Source: Actinomycetes bacterium (GTDB taxonomy: Bacteria > Actinomycetota > Acidimicrobiia > Acidimicrobiales > Palsa-688). From it: a stretch of DNA of 64,000 nt. Shown here piece after piece: positions 53,085-62,252 of this stretch. The position numbers were made by a program, and so were the translations under genes. The notes under the pieces were generated by a model. The model was not told the DNA's origin, ran no database searches, and was given only the letters and a program-made list of their open reading frames with translations. The DNA is taken from contig JAJYMM010000138.1 of NCBI GenBank assembly GCA_021787035.1, positions 30,590 to 94,589 of the forward strand. Reading direction: 5' to 3'. Within the stretch, counting starts at the first letter, position 1. Every line of letters begins with the position of its first letter.

Positions 53085-53106
53085 AAGTGAACCACGCAGT
53101 TCACTT
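53085..53106. promoter_or_regulatory. 22-bp palindromic operator of TetR
   Basis: AAGTGAAC and GTTCACTT flank six bases (CACGCA), eight perfect base pairs. It lies just upstream of the broken hydrolase start and about 93 bp before the TetR start. Confidence 0.7.
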
Positions 53107-53198
53107 CATGGCAAGAGGTAGAAGACGATGTTGGGACCAGTTCCGGCCGCTCCGTCCCAGGGGCGGGATGTCCCGTCCTGGTCTGGAAGCATGAAGCG

Positions 53199-53804
53199 AT
53201 GGCAAGTACACCTCCGGCCTCCTACCGTCGTTCGACCGGCTCGGCGCGCGGTCAGGCCCGCAAGGAGGCACTGCTTCGTGCCGTGGTCGAGGATCTGGCG
53301 GCCAACGGGCTCGCGAGCCACTCACTGCGCCGAGCCGCTCGAGCGGCCGGTACCACCCATAAGGTGCTGCTCTACCATTTCGCCGGTCTCGAGGACCTGC
53401 TCGGTCAGGCGCTTCCGCGCCTGCGCGAGAGGCGCGTCTCCAACGCCGCGAAGGCAGTCGCCCCAGCCGCGTCGCTCGCTGACCGGGTGCGCACCGTATG
53501 GCCCGTGCTCATGGACGACACAACCGGCGTGCGGGTCATTGACGAGGCTATCGGGCTCGCCATGTACGACCCGGCTCGCTACGCCCATCTGTCGAGAGGA
53601 GCCGCCGAATCCTATCTTTCGGCGCTCGAAGCCTGGTGCCCGACGCAGTGGAGCGAGCAACGAAAGCGCGAGGTCTCCCTGCTCATCGTGGCCACCCTGC
53701 GGGGATGTCTGGCCGAGTGGCGCACCACCAAGGACATGGCCAATATCTCCCCGGCACTGGAAGCCCTCGTCCGAGCGCTCGAACGCGAGGAACGCAACGA
53801 ATGA
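53199..53804 (+). CDS. TetR family transcriptional regulator
   Basis: A 201-residue regulator with an N-terminal HTH: ALLRAVVEDLAANGLASHSLRRAARAAGTTHKVLLYHFAGLEDLL (about 23-67). The C-terminal domain is helical. It is divergent from the decayed alpha/beta hydrolase, so it appears to have lost its target. The frame is open upstream to 53128 in a different phase, which is not homologous. Confidence 0.85.
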   Translation: MASTPPASYRRSTGSARGQARKEALLRAVVEDLAANGLASHSLRRAARAAGTTHKVLLYHFAGLEDLLGQALPRLRERRVSNAAKAVAPAASLADRVRTVWPVLMDDTTGVRVIDEAIGLAMYDPARYAHLSRGAAESYLSALEAWCPTQWSEQRKREVSLLIVATLRGCLAEWRTTKDMANISPALEALVRALEREERNE

Positions 53805-54034
53805 GAGAAACCATGAAGCGGATCTGCCCGAAAATGTCACCGCAAGTGGCGCGTTGACCGGTTGACTCCGCTGGCTGGGGTCAATGACCGAGATCAAGCG
53901 CACCGTGCACGGTACGTCGTTCTGGCTGGAGTCGAAGTAGTTGGAGTCCCCAAACTGCACTAGAGAGCTTACACTGAGAGGGTGTGACGGCTACGGCGGG
54001 GAGCAGACGAGCAGCTCAGAGGCCTATTTCTGAG

Positions 54035-54106
54035 TAGGGGCGGGGAGGATCGAACTCCCGGCGCGCAGATTAAAAGTCTGCCGGTCTACCACTGACCTAC
54101 GCCCCC
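54035..54106 (-). tRNA. tRNA-Lys (anticodon TTT)
   Basis: A 72-base cloverleaf on the minus strand. The acceptor GGGGGCG pairs with CGCCCCT through one G-T pair, the anticodon loop reads ctTTTaa, and the T arm is GGGAG-TTCGATC-CTCCC. CCA is not encoded. Confidence 0.93.
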
Positions 54107-54216
54107 TCGGGCTGTTACTTTACGTCGAGGGCACAGTCTACGATCCCCCGACCAGCTGCCAGGTTGTCGGTACCAAGGCCACGTGGCCCGAGGGCCTCGG
54201 TCACCCAGCACGAGGG

Positions 54217-54801
54217 CTAGAGCTCGTCGTCGGCCGGGAGGTTCCAGCGTTGGACGACCGGTGTGCCATGCTCCCAGCCGAGGACCGAGACCGCTGCCGT
54301 CCCGAGGACCAACATCCGGCCGTCTTCGGGGGGCCGGCCGAGCCACGTGGCCGCGAGGACGCGGAGCATGTGGCCGTGAGAAAAGAGGAGAGCTTCTGAG
54401 CCGTCGGGCAGTTCCAAGGTGCGCTCGACCAGCCGACGAGCCCGGGTAGCGACTTGCTTGGGACGTTCGCCCCCCGGCCAGGGCCCGGACCAGATCGTCC
54501 ATCCCGGGTAGCTCTCCCTCACCTGGTCGGTGGTCAAGCCTTCTATGTCCCCGTAGTCCCACTCGACGAGGTCATCGTTGGGCAGCGCGTCAAAACCTGC
54601 CAGCTCGGCTGTCCGGAGCGCCCTCAAACGGGGGCTGGTCTCGACCAGGGTGAACGGCCGACCTGAGAGAAGCGGCGCGAGGGCCTTTGCCTGCGCCTCT
54701 CCCCTTTGGGTAAGGGGCAGGTCGGTGCGGCTCGTGTGGCGGCCCGAAGCGCTCCATTCTGTCTCACCGTGGCGCACGAGCCAGACCCTCGGCGAGCTCA
54801 T
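54217..54801 (-). CDS. histidine phosphatase family protein
   Basis: A 194-residue phosphoglycerate-mutase-like phosphatase: catalytic VWLVRHGETEWSASGRH at the N-terminus, the RLRALRTAELAG arginine, EWDYGDIEGLTT, and the second histidine in LLFSHGHMLRVLAA. It could act on sugar phosphates, acid phosphatase substrates or adenosylcobalamin precursors. It ends the minus-strand block that includes the ABC exporter upstream. Confidence 0.88.
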   Translation of the reverse strand: MSSPRVWLVRHGETEWSASGRHTSRTDLPLTQRGEAQAKALAPLLSGRPFTLVETSPRLRALRTAELAGFDALPNDDLVEWDYGDIEGLTTDQVRESYPGWTIWSGPWPGGERPKQVATRARRLVERTLELPDGSEALLFSHGHMLRVLAATWLGRPPEDGRMLVLGTAAVSVLGWEHGTPVVQRWNLPADDEL

Positions 54802-54846
54802 GCTGGCGCAGTGTTGGGCACTACCCGGCTAGCGGTCGGCTCCAGC

Positions 54847-55686
54847 TCAGGCATCGCGCCGGGTCACAAGGTAGCCGGCGGCGACGAGGAGCAGTGCTAC
54901 GAAGAGGGCGAGGTCGCCGGTGCCCCACCAGGCCGTCAGTGCATGCGCTTGGCGCGTCACTTGCTCGAGCTGGCTGCCGGCCTGTGTCGGCCAGTACTCC
55001 TCGACGGGGTTGCGCCAGGAGGTGGGCAACGCCTGGAGCACGAGAGGCAAGACGAAGAGCACGGCCACGCTTGCTGTGATCCCGCCGGCCGTGTGGCGCA
55101 CGATTGCCCCGAGGGCGAAGCCGATAAGGGCCATCAAGGTGGAGGTGAGCGCCATCCCGAGCACGGCGCGCAGAACGTTGTTGGCGCCGAGCGCGGGGTC
55201 GGGGAAGGCTGGGTACGCCGACAACACTGCGTGGCCGACGTAGAAGTTGACAAAGGTCATGACCAAGCTGACGAGGCCCACCACGACCGAGAGCACGGCC
55301 GCTTTGGCCGCCAGCACCCGCACCCGCTTCGGCGTTGCCAGGAACGTCGAGGCGATCATCCCGCTCGAGTACTCGTTGGTGACCACGAGCACGCCGAGCA
55401 CCTCGAAGGCCAGCCAGCCGAGCCCCCATCCCGACTGGATGACGCCGACTGGGTTGGTAATGGCCTGGGTCCCGTGGTGCGGGCTCGAGACGGAAGCCCA
55501 AGTGATGAGAGCGGACAGCCCGATCACCAGGAACGCCGTGATGGCCAGCGTGACCTTTGTCGAGCGCAGCGTGCGCATCTTGGTCCACTCCGAGCGCAGT
55601 GTGTCGGTCATGACGGGTACTGGGTTGGCAGCCCGGCTCGCGGCCGCGCCAGAGGGCCCGGAAAGGGCGTGTGCCGGCGCGCTCAT
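54847..55686 (-). CDS. ABC-2 type permease
   Basis: From ATG 55686 the product is 279 residues with six hydrophobic helices. It has SEWTKMRTLRSTKVTLAITA at the N-terminus, EYSSGMIASTFLATPKRVRVL, and ends in a helix pair. These match the permeases of actinobacterial drug exporters. The start overlaps the ATPase stop (ATGA). The frame extends upstream into the ATPase tail but homology begins only after the ATG. Confidence 0.85.
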   Translation of the reverse strand: MSAPAHALSGPSGAAASRAANPVPVMTDTLRSEWTKMRTLRSTKVTLAITAFLVIGLSALITWASVSSPHHGTQAITNPVGVIQSGWGLGWLAFEVLGVLVVTNEYSSGMIASTFLATPKRVRVLAAKAAVLSVVVGLVSLVMTFVNFYVGHAVLSAYPAFPDPALGANNVLRAVLGMALTSTLMALIGFALGAIVRHTAGGITASVAVLFVLPLVLQALPTSWRNPVEEYWPTQAGSQLEQVTRQAHALTAWWGTGDLALFVALLLVAAGYLVTRRDA

Positions 55687-56789
55687 GCCGGCCCGCTCCA
55701 GCCCTGTTGCCCGGCCGGCCATCCCTGTGAGGGCGCGCCCGGTGCCCCGCCTTGTTGCCCGGCCGGCCAGCCCTGCGCTGGAACCGGCGCCGGCCAGCCC
55801 TGCTGAGCCGCCGGTGCCTCACCACCATTGGATGGCAGAGGGCCGCTGGATGGCAGAGCGCCGTGCCCTTCCTGGGCCCCTTCCGAACCCTGACCGCGGA
55901 ACTCGGACTCTTCCTGGGTCAATTCCATGAAAGCCTGCTCGAGCGAGGCCTCGAGGCGTGTGAGCTCGTAAACGGGTACCTGGGCCTCGAACGCGATGTC
56001 ACCGACCGCCTTCGGCTCGAGACCAGAGACCAAAATGGCGCCGTCGTCACCTGGCTGTACGGTCCCGCCGGCGGCCTGAAGCCGGGGTAGCACGGCATCC
56101 GCCATCGGGGTGCGCAAGCGCACGCGGGAACCCGAACTCGTACGCACGAGCTCATCGATCGTCGAGTCGGCGATCAGCCGGCCGCGCCCGATCACGATCA
56201 CGTGCGTCGCCGTGAGTGCCATTTCCGACATGAGGTGGCTCGAGACCAAGACGGTGCGGCCCTCGGCGGCGAGCGCCTGCATGAGCTTCCTCACCCAGAG
56301 GATGCCCTCGGGGTCCAAGCCATTGACAGGTTCGTCGAGCAACAAGACGGGCGGGTCGCCTAGGAGGGCAGTGGCTATCCCGAGGCGTTGGGCCATGCCG
56401 AGGGAAAACGTCCCCGCCTTGCGCTTGGCCGCGTCGCTCAGTCCGACGAGGCCGAGAACCTCCTCTACTCGCCTTCTTGGTATGCGGCTCGCCTGGGCGA
56501 GGGCAAGAAGGTGGTCTCGAGCACGGCGGCCGGGGTGGTAGGCCTTGGCCTCGAGCAGCGCCCCGACCTCGTGCATCGGGGCAGGGAGGTCGTGGTATTT
56601 CGTCCCGTTTACTGTCACCGAACCGACCTCGGGTCGAACAAGCCCGACGATCGTGCGGAGCGTGGTTGTCTTGCCAGCGCCGTTCGGCCCGAGGAACCCG
56701 GTCACGACCCCCGGTTGCACGTCGAAGGTCAGGTTGTTGACCGCTGTCTTCGCGCCGAAACGCTTGGTGACGTTGCGGACTTGGATCAC
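55683..56789 (-). CDS. ABC-2 exporter ATP-binding protein with QGWPAGQQG tail
   Basis: A 368-residue ATPase: Walker A GPNGAGKTTTLRT near residue 36, signature FSLGMAQRLGIATALLG, Walker B VLLLDEPVNGLDP and H-loop SSHLMSEMALT. The domain normally ends near residue 300. Here 60 extra residues form a Gln/Gly/Trp/Pro-rich tail with the motif QGWPAGQQG repeated, of unknown role. It is encoded with the permease downstream. Confidence 0.88.
   Translation of the reverse strand: MIQVRNVTKRFGAKTAVNNLTFDVQPGVVTGFLGPNGAGKTTTLRTIVGLVRPEVGSVTVNGTKYHDLPAPMHEVGALLEAKAYHPGRRARDHLLALAQASRIPRRRVEEVLGLVGLSDAAKRKAGTFSLGMAQRLGIATALLGDPPVLLLDEPVNGLDPEGILWVRKLMQALAAEGRTVLVSSHLMSEMALTATHVIVIGRGRLIADSTIDELVRTSSGSRVRLRTPMADAVLPRLQAAGGTVQPGDDGAILVSGLEPKAVGDIAFEAQVPVYELTRLEASLEQAFMELTQEESEFRGQGSEGAQEGHGALPSSGPLPSNGGEAPAAQQGWPAPVPAQGWPAGQQGGAPGAPSQGWPAGQQGWSGPA
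55690..55800 (-). repeat. repeat encoding the QGWPAGQQG tail
   Basis: Near-identical copies of a 27-bp block (starting near 55688, 55734 and 55785 on the plus strand) separated by variable spacers code for the Trp-containing tail of the ATPase. Confidence 0.65.
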
Positions 56790-56839
56790 CAGGAGGGACG
56801 TTACCAGTGGTGCACCTCCCGCCGGTAAGGGGATTTCCC

Positions 56840-58132
56840 CTATATCACCCTGATGGTCGTCTGGCCGGCGAGGTAAGGGTGGAGCGGGGCCGGGAGCTCG
56901 ACCGAGCCATCCGGCTGCCGGTAGGTCTCGACGAGGGCTGCCCAGACGCGCGGCACGGCGAGCGCCGAGCCGTTCAGGGTGTCGCAGACGTTCGGCGGCC
57001 CTCCCGCCAAGGGCTTATAGCGGATCGCGGCCCTCCTCGCCTGGTAGTCGCTAAACCAGGAGACAGACGAGGCCTCGAGCCACATGTCGCAGCCGGGTGC
57101 GTATATCTCGACGTCATACTGGCGGGCCTGCGACTGCCCGAGGTCGCCCGTGCAGATCTCGACGACGCGGTAGGGGAGGCCGAGGGCCTCTATGGATCCG
57201 GTCGCTCGGGCAAGGATGTCCTCGTGGAGTTCGCCAGCTTGGTCCCGTTTGCACACGGCCAATATTTCAACCTTGTCGAACTCGTGCACCCTGAGCAGCC
57301 CTCGCGTGTCGCGCCCGGCTGCCCCCGCCTCCCGGCGGTAGCAAGGCGTGTAGGCCATGACCCTGACCGGGAGCTCTTCTTCCCGCAGCACTTCCCCCGC
57401 GTGCATCGACGTGAGGGGCACTTCGGCCGTCGGCACCGCCCACAGGTCGTCGCGCTCCACGTGGTAGGCATCGTCGGCGAACTTCGGTAGCTGGCCGGAC
57501 GCCTCAAGAGCGGGCGAGCGCACCAACGAAGGCGGCCGTATCTCGGTGAACGCATCGCGGTTGCGGTCCAGGGCGAACTGGCAGAGCGCGCGGCAAAGGG
57601 TCGCCCCGGCGCCTCGGAACAGGGGGAACATCGAGCCCGAGAGCTTGGCGCCTCGTTCCAGGTCGAGGATCCCGAGCTCCGTACCAATGTCCCAGTGAGG
57701 CACCCTCTGGTGTGGCCCGTAACGGGCGGGGTCGAAGCCGACGGTGCGCCGCACCACGTTGTCTGCTTCGGAGGCGCCGTCAAGGGCTTCGGGCGCAGGG
57801 AGGTTCGGGATCCTGAGCAAAGCCTCGTGGAGCTGCGACTGAGCCGTCCTGGCCCGCTCTTCGACGGCAGCGAGGTCCTCGCCGAGGCGCTTGCTTTGTT
57901 GACGCAGGTCCGCTGCACGCCCTTCCTCGCCGGCCCTCATGGCGTCGCCGACCTGTTTGGAAAGCGCCTTAACTTGCGAACGGAGGGCGTCGGCCTGGCT
58001 GGCCAGCTTGCGGCCTTCGGCGTCGAGGGCCGCAGCGTGCTCCACGTCCCCGGCCGGCACTTTCTTGCGGGCGAGCGCGGCTTTGGTGGCCTCGAGGTCG
58101 GTCCGCAGGAGGTGCACGTCGATCACCTGCAC
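56840..58132 (-). CDS. serS: seryl-tRNA synthetase
   Basis: A 430-residue class II synthetase. The N-terminal coiled coil (residues 30-100) binds the long variable arm of tRNA-Ser; motif 2 reads YTPCYRREAGAAGRDTRGLLRVHEFDKVE, and motif 3 is in NGSALAVPRVWAALVETYRQ. SARQYDVEIYAPG and SSVSWFSDYQARR are family segments. It lies between two ABC exporter operons. Confidence 0.95.
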   Translation of the reverse strand: MQVIDVHLLRTDLEATKAALARKKVPAGDVEHAAALDAEGRKLASQADALRSQVKALSKQVGDAMRAGEEGRAADLRQQSKRLGEDLAAVEERARTAQSQLHEALLRIPNLPAPEALDGASEADNVVRRTVGFDPARYGPHQRVPHWDIGTELGILDLERGAKLSGSMFPLFRGAGATLCRALCQFALDRNRDAFTEIRPPSLVRSPALEASGQLPKFADDAYHVERDDLWAVPTAEVPLTSMHAGEVLREEELPVRVMAYTPCYRREAGAAGRDTRGLLRVHEFDKVEILAVCKRDQAGELHEDILARATGSIEALGLPYRVVEICTGDLGQSQARQYDVEIYAPGCDMWLEASSVSWFSDYQARRAAIRYKPLAGGPPNVCDTLNGSALAVPRVWAALVETYRQPDGSVELPAPLHPYLAGQTTIRVI

Positions 58133-58170
58133 GAAGCTAACAGCTCAGGCCCGCGGACCCGTTTTGCTCG

Positions 58171-59307
58171 TTGTCCGGGGTACCGTCAACGGAGGTGGAA
58201 GAGCCAGGCCATGCCGTCGAGGTCCGCTCGCTCACTGTCCGCTATGGGGACCTGGTGGCCGTGGACGGCTTGGACCTGGTGGCCGAGCGCGGGCAGGTGC
58301 TCGGGCTTTTGGGGCCCAACGGCGCAGGTAAGACGAGCACGGTCGAAGTGGCTGAGGGTTACAGGCGCGCCGCGGGGGGCACGGTCCGGATCCTCGGGCA
58401 CGACCCGTTCTCGCAACGACGTCACCTCGTGCCCCTTATGGGCATCATGCTGCAAGGAGGCGGTGTATACCCGGGGATGGGGCCAGCAGAAGCGCTCCGG
58501 CTCTTCGCCGGGTACTACGCAAACCCCGAAGATCCGCGGCGGCTTTTGGGATTGGTGGGGCTCGAACGGGTCGCCCGTACCCCCTGGCGGCGGCTCTCGG
58601 GTGGTGAACGCCAGCGGCTCTCGCTCGCGCTCGCCCTCGTGGGTAAGCCCAAAGTGGCGTTCTTGGACGAGCCCACTGCCGGCGTCGACCCGGAGGGGCG
58701 CCAGGTCATCAGGCAAGTGATCGCTGACCTACGCGACTCCGGCGCATGCGTCGTGCTGACCACCCACGAACTGGAGGAGGCCGAGCGCCTCGCCGACGTG
58801 GTCTACGTGATCGACAAGGGGCGTATCGTCGCGAGCGGCTCGCTTGACCAGCTGGCGGCGCATGCTGGCGGGCCGACGCTTCGCTGGCAAACCTCACCTG
58901 AGCTCGACATCTCGTCGCTCGAGGCCCACCTCGGTGCGGGCGTCCGCGAGGAGAGCCCGGGCAACTACGTGGCCGAGGTCGCAGGCAGCCCTGCTGTAGT
59001 CGGGGTTTTGGCCGCGTGGCTGGACGAGCGAGGCTTGCCCCTGACCCGGCTGCGGGTCGGCAGGGCACCGCTCGAAGAGGTCTACCTCCGCTTGACTGGC
59101 GGCGGCTTGGCTGGCGGCGGCTTGACTGGCGGCGGCTTGACTGGCGGCGGCTTGACTGGCGGCGGCTTGACTGGCGGCGGCTTGACTGGCGGCGGCCCGG
59201 AAGGGCCTCCCTTCACCGGCGAAGAAGCGGCGGCCGGTGGTGTGCCGGCTCCGAGCGGGGCCACGACGGGGCAGGTGGCTGGGGCCGAGGAGGGTAGCGC
59301 GGAGTGA
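58171..59307 (+). CDS. ABC-2 exporter ATP-binding protein with GGGLT tail
   Basis: A 378-residue ATPase: Walker A GPNGAGKTST, signature LSGGERQRLSLALALVG, Walker B VAFLDEPTAGVDP, H-loop TTHELEEAERLAD. The C-terminal part is expanded by a GGGLT repeat encoded by seven 15-bp units and by a Gly/Ala tail. TTG 58171 is used as start; GTG 58195 is equally possible. With the next gene and ctaA/ctaB it resembles the M. tuberculosis Rv1458c-Rv1451 neighbourhood, suggesting a link to cytochrome assembly. It is divergent from serS. Confidence 0.85.
   Translation: MSGVPSTEVEEPGHAVEVRSLTVRYGDLVAVDGLDLVAERGQVLGLLGPNGAGKTSTVEVAEGYRRAAGGTVRILGHDPFSQRRHLVPLMGIMLQGGGVYPGMGPAEALRLFAGYYANPEDPRRLLGLVGLERVARTPWRRLSGGERQRLSLALALVGKPKVAFLDEPTAGVDPEGRQVIRQVIADLRDSGACVVLTTHELEEAERLADVVYVIDKGRIVASGSLDQLAAHAGGPTLRWQTSPELDISSLEAHLGAGVREESPGNYVAEVAGSPAVVGVLAAWLDERGLPLTRLRVGRAPLEEVYLRLTGGGLAGGGLTGGGLTGGGLTGGGLTGGGLTGGGPEGPPFTGEEAAAGGVPAPSGATTGQVAGAEEGSAE
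59091..59195 (+). repeat. 15-bp minisatellite, seven units, coding for (GGGLT)n
   Basis: CTTGACTGGCGGCGG is repeated seven times in frame, with one variant (CTTGG) in the second unit. Copy number could vary between strains by slippage. Confidence 0.92.
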
Positions 59308-60050
59308 AAGCACTCTGGGTGCAGGCAGGAGCAGAGCTTCGTCTCACGCTGCGCCGAGGCGAGTCCCTGCTGCTGACCCTTGGGATACCGGTCGTGCTGC
59401 TCGTGTTCCTGGCGCTGACCAAGGTGCTACCCAGCCCCAGCGGACAAGCCCGCTTCCTCGTGCCTGGCATCCTGGCGCTCGCGATCATGTCCACGGGCTT
59501 GGTCAGCGTCGGCATAGCGACGGCCTTCGAGCGCGAGTACCAGGTGCTGAAGCGCCTCGGGGTCACCCCTCTCGGGCGCCCTCGGTTGGTCCTGGCAAAG
59601 GTCCTCTCGGTCGTCGCGGTCGAGGTCATTCAGGCGGCGGTCATTGTTGGGGCGGGCTTGGCAATCGGGTGGCGACCCGGCGCTGGCGCCAACGGGCCGG
59701 GCGCGGTCGTCGCGTCGCTCGGTGCCCTCGGTGCAGCCGTTGCGGCCACCTGTGGTTTCACGGGGCTCGGCCTCCTCATGGCGGGGAGGCTGCGGGCGGA
59801 CATCGTCCTCGCCCTCGCCAATGGGTTGTGGCTCGTCCTGCTGCTCCTCGGGGGCATGCTGTTCCCGTTGTCCAAGCTGCCCTCGGGCCTGCGTTCGGTG
59901 GCCGATGCCCTGCCGGCGGCAGCACTGGCAAGCGCTCTCCGGTCGGCTATGGGAGCTGCTGGCCACGTGAGCGGCCATGATTGGTTGGTCCTGGTCGTAT
60001 GGGCGGTGGTCGCGCCGCTCGCAACGGCCTTCACCTTCCGCTGGGAATAG
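59304..60050 (+). CDS. ABC-2 type permease
   Basis: A 248-residue permease with six helices. TAFEREYQVLKRLGVTPLGRPRLVLAK is the conserved cytoplasmic loop of the Drr/ABC-2 family, and FPLSKLPSGLRSVADALPAAALASALR matches the C-terminal segment. The GTG start overlaps the ATPase stop. Substrate unknown. Confidence 0.87.
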   Translation: MKALWVQAGAELRLTLRRGESLLLTLGIPVVLLVFLALTKVLPSPSGQARFLVPGILALAIMSTGLVSVGIATAFEREYQVLKRLGVTPLGRPRLVLAKVLSVVAVEVIQAAVIVGAGLAIGWRPGAGANGPGAVVASLGALGAAVAATCGFTGLGLLMAGRLRADIVLALANGLWLVLLLLGGMLFPLSKLPSGLRSVADALPAAALASALRSAMGAAGHVSGHDWLVLVVWAVVAPLATAFTFRWE

Positions 60051-60052
60051 GC

Positions 60053-60115
60053 CAGGAGCCCGCTGGGAACCAGGAAGCCCGCTGGGAACAGGCCAGGATG
60101 CCGCTGGGAACAGAC
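60053..60115 (+). repeat. short tandem repeat after the permease gene
   Basis: Three imperfect copies of a unit containing CCGCTGGGAAC with spacers AGGAAGC or AGGCCAGGATG occur right after the stop, between two convergent genes. Confidence 0.65.
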
Positions 60116-60140
60116 GAGGAAGCGCCGGGAGGCGCGGCGC

Positions 60141-61082
60141 TCAGCGGACGAGGACGTCGAGCGCTGTCGCCACGAAGACGAGCGACAGGTAGGTGATCGA
60201 CCAGTGGAACACGGCCATGGCAGCCGAGGCGGTCTTCTGCGCGACGAGCTTGCAACTGAAGGCCACGAATGCTGCGCCTGCCGCCGCGGCGGTCGCCCAG
60301 TAGAGCCAGTGCATACCCGCTACGACGCCGAAGCCGGCAGATGTCGCGACGGTTGCCAACGCGTATATGAGCACCTGCCAGCTGGTCCCCCGGACGCTGT
60401 GGACGACCGGCATCATCGGGACCCCGGCACGCGAGTAGTCGTCTCGGTAGCGGATGGCGAGCGCCCAGAAGTGGGGTGGGGTCCACAAGAAGACCAGCAA
60501 GAACAATAAGACCGGTGCCCAACTGATCGACCCCGTCACGGCTGCCCAGCCAACAAGCACAGGGACGGCTCCCGCCGCGCCGCCGATCACGATGTTTTGC
60601 GGGGACGTTCGCTTCAAGACGGCGGTGTAGACGAGCACGTAGAACAGTGCCGCTCCGAGCGCGAGCACCGCTGCCAGCACGTTGACCGCGAGCAGGAGGA
60701 CGAGGAAGGCAGCCACCTCCAGGGATGCGGCGAACAGGAGCGCAGAACGGGCGCTCACCGCCCCAGTGACAAGTGGCCGGTTGGAGGTCCGGTGCATCAG
60801 GGCGTCGATGTCCCGGTCGAGGTACATGTTGGCGGCGTTCGCGCCACCTGCTGAAAGCGCTCCTCCGATGAGGGTTGCGGCCAGGGCGCGCACAGATGGC
60901 CACCCGCCTGCGGCGAGGACCATGGTGGGGACGGTTGTGACCAGGAGAAGTTCGATGATGCGAGGCTTGGTGAGGGCAAGGAACGCAGCCGCGCGGGAGA
61001 GCCTCCCAGGGGCGTAGTTAGGTGAAGGGCCGCTGCCGCCGGGGAGTGCCCGCGCCGGCAGCGCGGTCGCGTTGGTTGCCAC
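60141..61082 (-). CDS. ctaB: heme O synthase (protoheme IX farnesyltransferase)
   Basis: A 313-residue UbiA-family prenyltransferase with nine hydrophobic helices. The aspartate motifs are NAANMYLDRDIDALMHRTSNRPL and RYRDDYSRAGVPMMPVV. It adds a farnesyl group to protoheme, the first step toward heme A. The GTG at 61082 is chosen because upstream codons are non-homologous and overlap the ctaA leader. It is divergent from ctaA, with about 100 bp for both promoters. Confidence 0.92.
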   Translation of the reverse strand: MATNATALPARALPGGSGPSPNYAPGRLSRAAAFLALTKPRIIELLLVTTVPTMVLAAGGWPSVRALAATLIGGALSAGGANAANMYLDRDIDALMHRTSNRPLVTGAVSARSALLFAASLEVAAFLVLLLAVNVLAAVLALGAALFYVLVYTAVLKRTSPQNIVIGGAAGAVPVLVGWAAVTGSISWAPVLLFLLVFLWTPPHFWALAIRYRDDYSRAGVPMMPVVHSVRGTSWQVLIYALATVATSAGFGVVAGMHWLYWATAAAAGAAFVAFSCKLVAQKTASAAMAVFHWSITYLSLVFVATALDVLVR

Positions 61083-61183
61083 TCCCTCCAAGGTTAGGTG
61101 CGCCCAAGCGGAGCGGACAAAGCGGGCCTCGGTGCCCCTCCTCCGCCCCAGCCTCCCTGCCCGGTCGCCGTAGCATCGGGGGG

Positions 61184-62248
61184 ATGGCTTCTTCGCCGGG
61201 TGCCTCGCAGGCCAGCTCCACAAGTTCGGGGGTGCGGTGGGGCTCGCGCCTGTGGGCCCAAACGGCGTCCCCGGCGTTCTTCCGCCGGAGCGCGGCGGTC
61301 ACCGTGTGGGCACTTGGCGCCGGCATCGTGAGTGGCGGGGCAGTGAGGCTGACTGGTTCGGGCCTCGGCTGCACCGACTGGCCGACCTGCACGCGCACGA
61401 GCGTCATAGCGCCGCTCGCGTACCACGCCTGGGTCGAGTTCGGCAACCGCCTAGTGGAGGCGGTTCTCACGGCCGGCATCGTCGCGCTGGCGCTGGCGGC
61501 GTTGCGTCGCAGGCCACGCCGTGGGGACCTCGTGGCGCTCTCTCTCTGCTTGGCGCTCGGAATGTTCGCCGAGGTGGTGCTCGGTGGCGAAGTCGTCTTG
61601 CACAAGCTGGCACCGGCGTGGGTTATGGGCCATTTTTGGTTGTCCATGGGCCTCTTGGTGGCCGCGGTCGTGCTCTGGCACCGCGGCCGGCTCATCGACG
61701 TTCCGACCGGGCAACGTCCCGGCTGGGCTTCGGTGCAACCAGCGCGGCTGCTCGTCAAGAAGTACCAGCTTCTGGGTGCGCGCTGCATGCTCGGCTGGAC
61801 GTTCGTTGTTGTCGCTCTGGGCACGGTAGTGACGGGCGCCGCTCCGGACGCAGGCGCTCCAGACGTCCCTCGGTTTCATTTCCTGTCGCTCTACAGGCTT
61901 GCCCAGCTTCACGGGAGCTCCGCCGAGATCCTGCTGGCCCTGACCGTCGTCACCTTGTGGTCCCTTCACCGTTCCGGTGTCGACCAAGCAGTCTTCCGCC
62001 GTGCCGAGGTTGTGCTGGTGGTCCTTGTGTGCCAGGCCGCGGTGGGCTACACCCAGTACTTGACGGCGGAACCCGCGCTCTTGGTGGGGGTGCACATCGC
62101 CGGCGCGACGTCCCTCATCGTGGCAATGTGCTGGTTCAATTTCGGCCTGTTTTCGCGTGAGGAACCAATATTGCTCCCCCAGGCGGGAAACGTTCGGGCC
62201 GAGGTCGGTACCACAACAGAACTAGTGGCGAACATAGCGAGGAGGTGA
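61184..62248 (+). CDS. ctaA: heme A synthase
   Basis: A 354-residue membrane protein with eight helices. [15 protein letters not shown] gives the conserved cysteine pair, and the four heme-binding histidines occur in [38 protein letters not shown] and [10 protein letters not shown]. It oxidises heme O to heme A for aa3-type oxidase. ATG 61184 follows a GGGGGG element. The stop is 4 bp before clpS. Confidence 0.9.
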   Translation: MASSPGASQASSTSSGVRWGSRLWAQTASPAFFRRSAAVTVWALGAGIVSGGAVRLTGSGLGCTDWPTCTRTSVIAPLAYHAWVEFGNRLVEAVLTAGIVALALAALRRRPRRGDLVALSLCLALGMFAEVVLGGEVVLHKLAPAWVMGHFWLSMGLLVAAVVLWHRGRLIDVPTGQRPGWASVQPARLLVKKYQLLGARCMLGWTFVVVALGTVVTGAAPDAGAPDVPRFHFLSLYRLAQLHGSSAEILLALTVVTLWSLHRSGVDQAVFRRAEVVLVVLVCQAAVGYTQYLTAEPALLVGVHIAGATSLIVAMCWFNFGLFSREEPILLPQAGNVRAEVGTTTELVANIARR

Positions 62249-62252
62249 AGCC

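Noticed and set aside
53881..53940. 18-codon frame and palindrome ACCGTGCACGGT (53902-53913)
   Set aside because: Too short to judge as a gene; a 12-bp palindrome in high-GC DNA is expected by chance at this scale.
59091..59195. CRISPR array
   Set aside because: The 15-bp units are contiguous without spacers and are translated as GGGLT; no cas genes are present in the window. The arrays at 42541 and 63960 were rejected for the same reasons.
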